From an uncultured Blautia sp. (GTDB lineage: Bacteria > Bacillota > Clostridia > Lachnospirales > Lachnospiraceae), in NCBI RefSeq assembly GCF_934372025.1, contig NZ_CAKROJ010000062.1:1-12599 (forward strand): a DNA stretch of 12,599 nt. Direction: 5' to 3'. The position numbers were made by a program, and so were the translations under genes. This document shows positions 1 through 6,155 of this stretch, piece by piece. How positions within the stretch are numbered: the first letter of the stretch is position 1; the number at the start of each line of letters is the position of its first letter. The notes below the pieces were generated by a model. That model saw nothing but the letters and a program-made list of their open reading frames with translations, did not search any database and was not told where the DNA came from.

Positions 1-170
1 CCTCTGGTCAGTACAGAGTCATCCAGACGGATTCCGATCTCTGTACCTCCCTGACTTGTTTTTCTGTGAAGTTTTTTAAAGGCTTCATCCCAGTGAATAT
101 CCACATAATCTACTTTTTTTCCTGCGAATGCCTCATCAGCCAGTTTTCCCAGAATTTTTTCACAAATCAT
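1..170 (-). CDS. ureE: Urease accessory protein UreE, N-terminal part (runs off left edge)
   Basis: UreE is the metallochaperone that delivers nickel to the urease active site in the cytoplasm. Only the first 56 codons are present. Reading leftward from the ATG at 170, the protein begins MICEKILGKLADEAF, and residues 37-49 read KTSQGGTEIGIRL, which fits the UreE N-terminal domain pattern of a K-T-x-x-G-T-E-hydrophobic-G-I-R-L strand. A GAGGAGG ribosome site lies 7 bases upstream. The gene starts 33 bp after the channel gene stops, in the same direction, so it belongs to the urease operon. The C-terminal nickel-binding, often His-rich, tail is outside the window and cannot be judged. The ORF is short, but its place after ureC and the channel gene makes the call fairly secure. 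Confidence 0.82.
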   Translation of the reverse strand, partial: MICEKILGKLADEAFAGKKVDYVDIHWDEAFKKLHRKTSQGGTEIGIRLDDSVLTR

Positions 171-203
171 TATAAGTTCCTCCTCGCGGATATTTCTATA
201 ATT

Positions 204-710
204 TTACCATTTTCCGATCAGCATCAGTACACCTGGAATCCAGGCAGTAACAATACCCTCGAACACCTGAAGTGCCGGAACAAATTTTCCAAGCTTTTTC
301 CCCATGATGTCTTCTACAAAAGATGTTCCCCAGAGGATTGCCCAGAGATACCAGATTGCTGCCCAGCGGATATCCGGCTGAATTCCAAGTGCTGTGCTTC
401 CGATAAAGCCTTCCAGAGTTCCAAATACCACTGCATTGATCGCTACAAATGTGGAGAACCATGCAAATGGGATACTGCTCAGTTTAAAAATATTGTTGAT
501 TGCTACAAACAGATAGGTAAAGCAGAACAGAAGTCCTGTACCTGCCGCATAATAGTTGCCCTGAACAAGATTTACAAAGTTGATAAACAGGGATAAACCT
601 CCTGTAAAAATATTCATCACTGCGAGAGATTTTCCATCAACTTTATAAAAGTTGCAGATACCGTTGTTGATCAGGACAATTCCTACAAATAATAAACAAA
701 CACCTAACAT
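204..710 (-). CDS. ureI: UreI/AmiS-family urea channel
   Basis: A six-helix inner-membrane channel that lets urea reach cytoplasmic urease. The 168 residues align along their length with Helicobacter pylori UreI from memory: the start (MLGVCLLFVGIVLINNGIC), FTYLFVAIN near 64-72, and the end (EGIVTAWIPG, 151-160). The tryptophan ladder W116-W120-W123-W127 has the same 4-3-4 spacing as W142-W146-W149-W153 of H. pylori. E133 and E151 match E159 and E177. Hydrophobic segments are at about 1-20, 29-50, 56-75, 84-104, 115-133 and 143-163. The protein contains no histidine at all, and the loop that carries the acid-gating histidines (H123, H131) in H. pylori is short here, so I infer an ungated channel. 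A GAGGAGG site precedes the ATG, and it lies 22 bp after ureC. Confidence 0.9.
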   Translation of the reverse strand: MLGVCLLFVGIVLINNGICNFYKVDGKSLAVMNIFTGGLSLFINFVNLVQGNYYAAGTGLLFCFTYLFVAINNIFKLSSIPFAWFSTFVAINAVVFGTLEGFIGSTALGIQPDIRWAAIWYLWAILWGTSFVEDIMGKKLGKFVPALQVFEGIVTAWIPGVLMLIGKW

Positions 711-732
711 TTATGCCCTCCTCAGTAAGTCA

Positions 733-2454
733 TCAGAATAAGTTATACAGCTGTGTCAGTGGAAGTTTTTTTGCCGGTTTTGATGTGATGCTGACACCGT
801 CGGCTTTTACTTCATATGTCTCCGGATCTACTGTGATCTCCGGTGTCTTATCATTAAATACCATATCTTTCTTTCCGATGTTTCGGCAGTTTTCAACCGG
901 AAGAACTGTTTTTTCCAGTCCATATTTTTCCTTGACGTTTTCTTCCATGGCTGCCTTGGATACGAAGGTCAGACAAGTAGCATATTTTGCTTTTCCATGA
1001 GCTGCAAACATCGGCTGGTAGAATACTGGCTGAGTTGTCGGAATGGAAGCATTGGCATCTCCCATCTTGGACGCAATGATCATTCCACCTTTGATAACCA
1101 TGTCCGGTTTTGCTCCGAAGAATGCCGGATTCCAAAGAACAAGGTCAGCATATTTTCCTGGTTCTACAGATCCTACATATTCTGAAATACCATGAGTAAT
1201 TGCCGGATTGATCGTATATTTTGAGATGTATCTCTTTACTCGGAAGTTATCATTTCCATGACCTTCATCTTCCGGAAGAGAACCTCTCTCCCCTTTCATT
1301 TTGCTTGCTGTCTGCCATGTACGGGTGATAACCTCTCCGATACGTCCCATTGCCTGGGAATCAGAGCTCATCATACTGAATACACCCATGTCATGAAGAA
1401 CATCCTCTGCTGCAATCGTCTCCGGACGGATACGGGAATCAGCAAAAGCAACATCCTCCGGAATTTTTTTATCAAGGTGATGGCATACCATCAACATATC
1501 CAGATGCTCATCCAGTGTATTTACAGTAAATGGCATTGTCGGGTTTGTAGAAGAAGGAAGGATATTCGGTGTTGCTGCAGCCTTGATGATGTCCGGTGCA
1601 TGTCCGCCGCCAGCACCTTCTGTATGGTATGTATGGATGGTTCTTCCACCAATAGCATTGATGGTATCCTCTACGCATCCACCTTCATTCAGTGTATCTG
1701 TGTGGATTGCCACCTGTACATCATATTCATCTGCCACATTCAGGCAATGATCGATAACAGCCGGAGTTGCGCCCCAGTCCTCATGGATCTTGAGTCCCAT
1801 GGCACCTGCTTTTACCTGTTCGATCAGCGGCTTTTCATCAGAGCAGTTTCCTTTTCCAAGAAAACCAAGGTTCATTGGATATTCTTCTGCTGCTTTGAGC
1901 ATCATTTCCATGTTCCATGGTCCAGGTGTACAGGTTGTTGCATTTGTTCCATCTGCCGGACCTGTTCCTCCACCAATCATTGTAGTCACACCGGAATACA
2001 GTGCACAGTCAATCTGCTGTGGGCAGATAAAATGGATATGTGTGTCAATACCACCTGCTGTTACGATCATCCCTTCACCTGCAAGGGCTTCTGTAGAAGC
2101 ACCTACTGTCATGCCCGGTGTCACACCATCCATCACACTCGGATTTCCTGCTTTACCGATTCCTTTGATCTTGCCGTCCTTGATACCGATATCAGCTTTG
2201 ACGATTCCTGTACTGTCAACGATCAGCGCGTTTGTGATAACCAGATCAAGATCGCCGTCTGCACTGGTTGTCTTAACGGACTGTCCCATACCATCACGAA
2301 TAGTCTTGCCGCCTCCGAATTTAATTTCATCACCATAGGTGGTATAGTCTTTTTCTACCTCAATGATCAGATCTGTATCTGCCAGACGTACTTTATCTCC
2401 AGTTGTCGGGCCATACATCATTGCATATTTTTCACCGGAAATTTTTACACTCAT
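733..2454 (-). CDS. ureC: Urease alpha subunit (catalytic)
   Basis: Catalytic subunit of nickel urease (urea + H2O to ammonia and carbamate), active in the cytoplasm as a UreABC assembly. At 573 residues it has normal length. Every active-site position is present, offset by +5 from the Klebsiella numbering: nickel ligands H139 and H141 (HIH), carbamylated bridging lysine K222 with H224 nearby (LKIHEDWGAT), H251 (AIHTDTLNEGG), H277 (HTEGAGGGH) and D365 (MSSDSQAMGR). The mobile flap C324-H325 (MVCHHLD) and R341 are also in place. The enzyme should therefore be active once loaded with nickel. The ATG is preceded by AAAAGGAGG and lies 23 bp after ureB. The antisense strand carries long open frames, but these are shadows. 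Confidence 0.98.
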   Translation of the reverse strand: MSVKISGEKYAMMYGPTTGDKVRLADTDLIIEVEKDYTTYGDEIKFGGGKTIRDGMGQSVKTTSADGDLDLVITNALIVDSTGIVKADIGIKDGKIKGIGKAGNPSVMDGVTPGMTVGASTEALAGEGMIVTAGGIDTHIHFICPQQIDCALYSGVTTMIGGGTGPADGTNATTCTPGPWNMEMMLKAAEEYPMNLGFLGKGNCSDEKPLIEQVKAGAMGLKIHEDWGATPAVIDHCLNVADEYDVQVAIHTDTLNEGGCVEDTINAIGGRTIHTYHTEGAGGGHAPDIIKAAATPNILPSSTNPTMPFTVNTLDEHLDMLMVCHHLDKKIPEDVAFADSRIRPETIAAEDVLHDMGVFSMMSSDSQAMGRIGEVITRTWQTASKMKGERGSLPEDEGHGNDNFRVKRYISKYTINPAITHGISEYVGSVEPGKYADLVLWNPAFFGAKPDMVIKGGMIIASKMGDANASIPTTQPVFYQPMFAAHGKAKYATCLTFVSKAAMEENVKEKYGLEKTVLPVENCRNIGKKDMVFNDKTPEITVDPETYEVKADGVSITSKPAKKLPLTQLYNLF

Positions 2455-2477
2455 GAATCTGTTTCCTCCTTTTAGAA

Positions 2478-2846
2478 TTACGCTTTTGGCATAAAGCCTT
2501 TTGTGCGGGCATTATTAAGAGCTGCTTCTTTGTTGACTTCTGAAATCTGAGCGCAGGTCAGGTCATTCAGTCCAAATACTCTCTTTGTTCCGCCAATTGC
2601 TGTCAGCTGGACTTCTTTTTCTTCACCTGGTTCAAAACGTACAGAAGTTCCTGACGGAATATCCAGATGAAAGCCATATGCTTTTTCTCTGTCAAATTTG
2701 AGATAACGATTCACCTCAAAAAAATGGAAATGTGAGCCAACCTGGATCGGACGGTCTCCGGTATTCGCTACCTTAATCGTAACCACAGGTTTTCCCTCGT
2801 TTAAAGTAATCTCTCTGTCCATCGGAATGATTTCACCAATTTTCAT
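2478..2846 (-). CDS. ureB: Urease beta subunit
   Basis: Small structural subunit of urease, 122 residues, within the family range for separate beta subunits. Diagnostic stretches are visible: the N-terminal MKIGEIIPMDREITLNEGKP, the beta-sandwich core NTGDRPIQVGSHFHFFEVN (about 27-45), DIPSGTSVRFEPGEEKEV (about 63-80) and the GGTKRVFG turn (about 85-92). It has no catalytic residues of its own; it packs against UreC. The AAAGGAGG ribosome site overlaps the ureA stop, leaving a 12-bp gap, as expected of tight operon coupling and balanced subunit output. Separate ureA and ureB genes are the common bacterial form, unlike the fused A+B subunit of Helicobacter. Confidence 0.97.
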   Translation of the reverse strand: MKIGEIIPMDREITLNEGKPVVTIKVANTGDRPIQVGSHFHFFEVNRYLKFDREKAYGFHLDIPSGTSVRFEPGEEKEVQLTAIGGTKRVFGLNDLTCAQISEVNKEAALNNARTKGFMPKA

Positions 2847-2858
2847 CGTTGTCCTCCT

Positions 2859-3161
2859 TTACTGAATCGGATTATGTACTGTTACAAGTTTGGTTCCATC
2901 CGGAAATGTTGCCTCTACCTGTACTTCATGTACCATATCTGCAACGCCGTCCATAACATCGGCCTTTGTCAGCATTTTGGTTCCAAGCTGCATCAGTTCT
3001 ACTACTTCCTTGCCATCTCTTGCCAGTTCAAGAAGCTCTGAGCTGATATAGGCAACTGCTTCCACATAATTCAATTTCACGCCTCGTTCCTTCCGCTCTT
3101 TTGCCAGATTTCCTGCCATATGGAGCATAAGCTTTTCCTGTTCCTTTGGATTTAAACGCAT
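2859..3161 (-). CDS. ureA: Urease gamma subunit
   Basis: Smallest structural subunit of urease, exactly 100 residues as usual for this family. It begins MRLNPKEQEKLMLHMAGNLA, contains LNYVEAVAYISSELLELARDG (about 30-50, the conserved helical core) and ends in EVQVEATFPDGTKLVTVHNPI, the standard C-terminus. It is the first gene of the urease operon. The start is set by AAAGGAGG 7 bases upstream; a second ATG lies 5 bases upstream, but it is followed at once by TAA (ATGTAATG) and sits only 2 bases from the ribosome site, so it is not used for this protein. The leader carries a promoter and a terminator hairpin (separate entries), so expression is probably controlled before this gene. Confidence 0.97.
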   Translation of the reverse strand: MRLNPKEQEKLMLHMAGNLAKERKERGVKLNYVEAVAYISSELLELARDGKEVVELMQLGTKMLTKADVMDGVADMVHEVQVEATFPDGTKLVTVHNPIQ

Positions 3162-3197
3162 TACATTTCCTCCTTTTGAGTATTTAGAAAATAAAAA

Positions 3198-3238
3198 AAG
3201 CAGGCAAAGAAATCCTATATAGACTTCTTTGTCTGCTT
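3198..3238 (-). terminator. Intrinsic terminator hairpin between trpS and ureA, inside the ure leader
   Basis: A 14-bp stem (3198-3211 with 3225-3238, one G-U pair) closes a 13-base loop. Read leftward it is followed by seven T residues at 3199-3193, then ATTTTC. This is a textbook Rho-independent terminator for leftward transcription. It would end trpS transcripts, but it also lies downstream of the ure promoter and only about 30 bases before the ureA start, so transcripts from that promoter must read through it. Confidence 0.85.
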
Positions 3239-3240
3239 AG

Positions 3241-3252
3241 TTCCTCTCGGAA
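3241..3252 (-). other. Small GNRA-type hairpin at the 5' end of the ure leader
   Basis: TTCC-GAGA-GGAA forms a 4-bp stem with a GNRA tetraloop within the first bases of the predicted ure transcript. It could protect the 5' end or serve as a binding site linked to the terminator that follows. Four base pairs are little evidence, so this is tentative. Confidence 0.35.
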
Positions 3253-3260
3253 TAGAACAC

Positions 3261-3290
3261 ATTATAGCATTCGATTTTGGAATATGTCAA
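3261..3290 (-). promoter_or_regulatory. Consensus sigma-A promoter of the urease operon
   Basis: Read leftward, a perfect TTGACA (3290-3285) and a perfect TATAAT (3266-3261) are separated by 18 bp, and the -10 is extended by TGC. Transcription should start near 3254, giving a leader of about 93 nt before ureA. Such a strong promoter implies that control acts afterwards, at the leader terminator, or through a repressor. Confidence 0.88.
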
Positions 3291-3328
3291 CAAACATTTG
3301 TAATATCATAATATGTTCACATTCTCAT

Positions 3329-4399
3329 TTATTTCTGATACATATCTGACTGGTCACTGTCAAAATAATTGATTCTCATAGATGCCTTGACATCATTCAG
3401 GGTCTCAGCTGCTTTTGCCTCGGCAACCTTGCTTCCCTCTTTGAGGATATCCATAACATCCGGGATACGCTGTTCCCATTCTTTTCTTCTTGCACGGATC
3501 GGTCCAAGTTCTGCCTGCATTACCTTGTTCAGGAATTTTTTAACTTTGACATCACCAAGTCCGCCTCTGCGGTAGTGATCCTCAAGTTCTTCAAGGTTCT
3601 GGTATTCCGGAAGGAATTCCGGGAAATACTCCGGTTTGCAGAATGCTTCCAGATAGATGAATACCGGGTTGCCTTCTACACGACCCGGGTCCTCTACGCG
3701 AAGGTGATTCGGGTCAGTAAACATGGACATGATTTTCTTCTTAACATCTGCCTCTTCATCAGAAAGATAGATGCAGTTGCCAAGAGATTTACTCATTTTA
3801 GCCTTACCATCAATACCTGGCAGACGTAAGCATGCCTTATTAGACGGCAGGACGATCTTTGGATCTGTCAGAGTCTCGCCATATACTGTGTTGAATTTGT
3901 GTACGATTTCCTTACACTGTTCAAGCATTGGAAGCTGATCCTCACCAACCGGCACATGAGTTGCACGGAATGCTGTGATATCTGCCGCCTGGCTGATTGG
4001 ATAGCAGAAGAATCCCACCGGGATGCTTGCTTCAAAGTTTCTCATCTGAATCTCGGATTTAACTGTAGGGTTACGCTGAACACGTGCTACTGTAACGAGG
4101 TTCATATAATAAAATGTCAGCTCTGTCAGTTCCGGAACCATGGACTGAATGAAGATCGTAGATTTTGCCGGATCAATACCACAAGCCAGATAATCCAGAG
4201 CTACCTGAATAATATTCTGACGTACTTTCTCCGGATGTTCAGCATTATCTGTCAGTGCCTGCGCATCTGCAATCATAATAAAAATTTCATCATAATCTCC
4301 GGAATTCTGAAGTCTTACACGTTCCTTCAATGATCCTACATAATGTCCTACATGAAGTTTTCCGGTAGGGCGGTCACCTGTTAAAATTACCTGTTTCAT
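3329..4399 (-). CDS. trpS: Tryptophan--tRNA ligase
   Basis: Class I aminoacyl-tRNA synthetase that charges tRNA-Trp in the cytoplasm. It has 356 residues, near the usual 330-350. The ATP-binding HIGH signature appears as H16-V-G-H19 within TGDRPTGKLHVGHYVGS, and the KMSKS loop is K201-S205 (AKMSKSLGN). VGEDQ at 151-155 and the NPTVKSE segment near 110 also fit TrpRS. The start codon overlaps the stop of the citrate synthase gene by one base (TAATG), with GGAG about 10 bases upstream inside that gene, so translation is probably coupled. No T-box leader can lie directly in front of it; transcription comes from the citrate synthase promoter. The hairpin at 3198-3238 is its likely terminator. A shift to other class I synthetases is unlikely given the GDRPTG start. 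Confidence 0.96.
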   Translation of the reverse strand: MKQVILTGDRPTGKLHVGHYVGSLKERVRLQNSGDYDEIFIMIADAQALTDNAEHPEKVRQNIIQVALDYLACGIDPAKSTIFIQSMVPELTELTFYYMNLVTVARVQRNPTVKSEIQMRNFEASIPVGFFCYPISQAADITAFRATHVPVGEDQLPMLEQCKEIVHKFNTVYGETLTDPKIVLPSNKACLRLPGIDGKAKMSKSLGNCIYLSDEEADVKKKIMSMFTDPNHLRVEDPGRVEGNPVFIYLEAFCKPEYFPEFLPEYQNLEELEDHYRRGGLGDVKVKKFLNKVMQAELGPIRARRKEWEQRIPDVMDILKEGSKVAEAKAAETLNDVKASMRINYFDSDQSDMYQK

Positions 4400-5919
4400 T
4401 ATTTGTCCTTCTCCTCAGGGCGCGCTTCTTCTTTACGCTGCGCCTCTTTCTCATTAATTTCTCCCTGAGCTTCTGTCTCCGATTCTACTTTTGATCCTTT
4501 CTCCAGATCTTTCAGCACTTCCTCGCAGCCTTCTTCTGATTCTCTCTCATCAAAAGGAATAAATTCTGCATGATGTCCAACATATTTATATGCCGGACGT
4601 ATGATTTTACTTGCATTGAGGATTTCCTCCAGACGATGAGCACTCCATCCCGGAATACGTGCAATTGCAAAAATCGGTGTAAACAGTTCTTTAGGGATCC
4701 CAAGCATAGTATATACGAAACCACTGTAAAAGTCTACGTTTGCACAGACATTTTTGAAAAGCTTTCTCTGTTCCATGACAAGTCTTCCACCAAGACGTTC
4801 TACCAGCTCATAAAGTGCAAATTCTTTCATCATGCCCTTTTCCTTTGCAAGATCTCTTGCAAATTTTTTAAGGATCACTTCACGCGGGTCGGACAGGGTA
4901 TAAACAGCGTGTCCCATACCGTAGATCAGACCTGAATGGTCAAATGCTTCTTTATCCAAGATCTTACGAAGATATGCTTCTACTTCCTTTTCATCAGTCC
5001 AGTCTTTGACATTTGCCTTGATATCTTCAAACATGTTCTGAACCTTAAGGTTTGCACCTCCATGACGTGGTCCCTTCAGCGAACCGATGGATGCTGCAAC
5101 TGAGGAGTAGGTATCTGTACCGGATGAAGTTACTACATGTGTAGTAAATGTAGAGTTGTTTCCACCGCCATGCTCTGCATGAAGGATCAGAGCGATATCA
5201 AGAACCTTAGCTTCCAGTTCCGTGTATTTTCCGTCTGGTCTGAGCATCAGAAGAATATTTTCTGCAAGGGAAAGTCCCTTTTCCGGATTACGGATAAACA
5301 GCATCTCATCCCGACGGAAATGTCTGTACGCATGATAGGAATACACTGCGATCAATGGCAGCTTTGCGATCATTTCCAGACTCTGACGAAGAACATTTTC
5401 TGCTGAAATATCCTCAGGTCTGGAATCATAGGTATACAGAGTCAGAATGCATCTCTGCATTGCATTCATGATATCACCGTTTGATGCTTTCATAACAACG
5501 TCTCGAACAAATCGTCCTGACAGTGTCTCAAAACTCTCCATAACATTTTTGAACATTTCCATATCTTTTTCAGACGGAAGTCTTCCAAACATTAAAAGAT
5601 AAATGGTCTCCTCAAATCCAAACTTGCGGTCTTTAAGGCCATCCACGATATCATTTACATTATATCCCTGATAATACAGTCTTCCGTGTGCCGGAATCTT
5701 CCGACCATTGATGAGGTCATATCCTGTAACATCTGAAATTTCTGTAAGACCGGTCAGGACACCTTTACCAGCGGAGTCACGAAGTCCTCTCTTAACATCA
5801 TATTCCACAAACAGATTCGGGTTGATCCGATGTCCGTTCATCAGTTCTTCTCCGAGCAACTCCATACTATCTTTCAGGTTGCCCATCTCTTCCAGATTCA
5901 ACATTTCATGATCTGCCAT
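4399..5919 (-). CDS. gltA: Citrate synthase
   Basis: Condenses oxaloacetate and acetyl-CoA to citrate, feeding 2-oxoglutarate and glutamate synthesis. The catalytic triad is present: H286 (GPRHGGAN), H337 (GMGHAVYTLSDPR) and D396 (NVDFYSG); HAEHGGGNNSTF lies at 247-258. I place the start at the ATG at 5919 (MADHEML, 506 residues) rather than the in-frame ATG at 5937. AAGGAG lies 9 bases before 5919, inside the extra codons, whereas 5937 has no good ribosome site. The core ends near residue 458 (EFIPFDER). After it comes a roughly 47-residue tail rich in Glu and Lys, with no hydrophobic clusters, that ordinary citrate synthases lack. The gene overlaps trpS by one base. A 2-methylcitrate synthase role cannot be excluded by eye, but there are no prp genes nearby. 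Confidence 0.95.
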   Translation of the reverse strand: MADHEMLNLEEMGNLKDSMELLGEELMNGHRINPNLFVEYDVKRGLRDSAGKGVLTGLTEISDVTGYDLINGRKIPAHGRLYYQGYNVNDIVDGLKDRKFGFEETIYLLMFGRLPSEKDMEMFKNVMESFETLSGRFVRDVVMKASNGDIMNAMQRCILTLYTYDSRPEDISAENVLRQSLEMIAKLPLIAVYSYHAYRHFRRDEMLFIRNPEKGLSLAENILLMLRPDGKYTELEAKVLDIALILHAEHGGGNNSTFTTHVVTSSGTDTYSSVAASIGSLKGPRHGGANLKVQNMFEDIKANVKDWTDEKEVEAYLRKILDKEAFDHSGLIYGMGHAVYTLSDPREVILKKFARDLAKEKGMMKEFALYELVERLGGRLVMEQRKLFKNVCANVDFYSGFVYTMLGIPKELFTPIFAIARIPGWSAHRLEEILNASKIIRPAYKYVGHHAEFIPFDERESEEGCEEVLKDLEKGSKVESETEAQGEINEKEAQRKEEARPEEKDK

Positions 5920-5928
5920 ATGTTCTCT

Positions 5929-5934
5929 CTCCTT
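5929..5934 (-). promoter_or_regulatory. Ribosome binding site that decides the citrate synthase start
   Basis: Read leftward, AAGGAG ends 9 bases before the ATG at 5919. It lies inside the six codons that would follow the upstream ATG at 5937, so it supports the downstream start. Confidence 0.75.
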
Positions 5935-6033
5935 CATCTCTATTGTATTTCTGCCGCGTTATCAGATGCCGAATATTTCCTGCATAACAGTTTGATTCAC
6001 GCGTTCATACTTTACTAGGCTAAATTGTAATCT

Positions 6034-6062
6034 ATTTTACACGAATGCATGCAAAAATACAA
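6034..6062 (-). promoter_or_regulatory. Probable promoter of the citrate synthase-trpS operon
   Basis: Read leftward, TTGTAT (6062-6057) and TAAAAT (6039-6034) are 17 bp apart, with TG just before the -10. Start near 6027, giving a leader of about 108 nt. The spacer contains the 8-bp palindrome TGCATGCA (6046-6053), a possible operator. The matches are 4/6 and 5/6, so this is a reasonable but unproven promoter. Confidence 0.55.
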
Positions 6063-6155
6063 TAGATAAATGGATAAAACTTTCACGAACCAAAATTTTA
6101 CAGTATAAAAATATTGACATATGACTTCAGACTTCGTATTTCTTCATGATTTTCA

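Noticed and set aside
66..596. 176-codon plus-strand open frame at the left end
   Set aside because: It is antisense to the UreI and UreE coding regions, which match known families; composition is typical of a shadow frame.
1258..2475. 405-codon open frame on the plus strand
   Set aside because: It lies wholly antisense to ureC, whose active site residues are all present. The translation is Cys/His/Ile rich, has no domain pattern and no ribosome site; it is a shadow of ureC codon use.
3161..3260. T-box, known riboswitch or ANTAR dual-hexaloop element in the ure leader
   Set aside because: The leader is only about 93 nt, with one short tetraloop hairpin and one terminator; no T-box sequence, riboswitch core or paired hexaloops were found.
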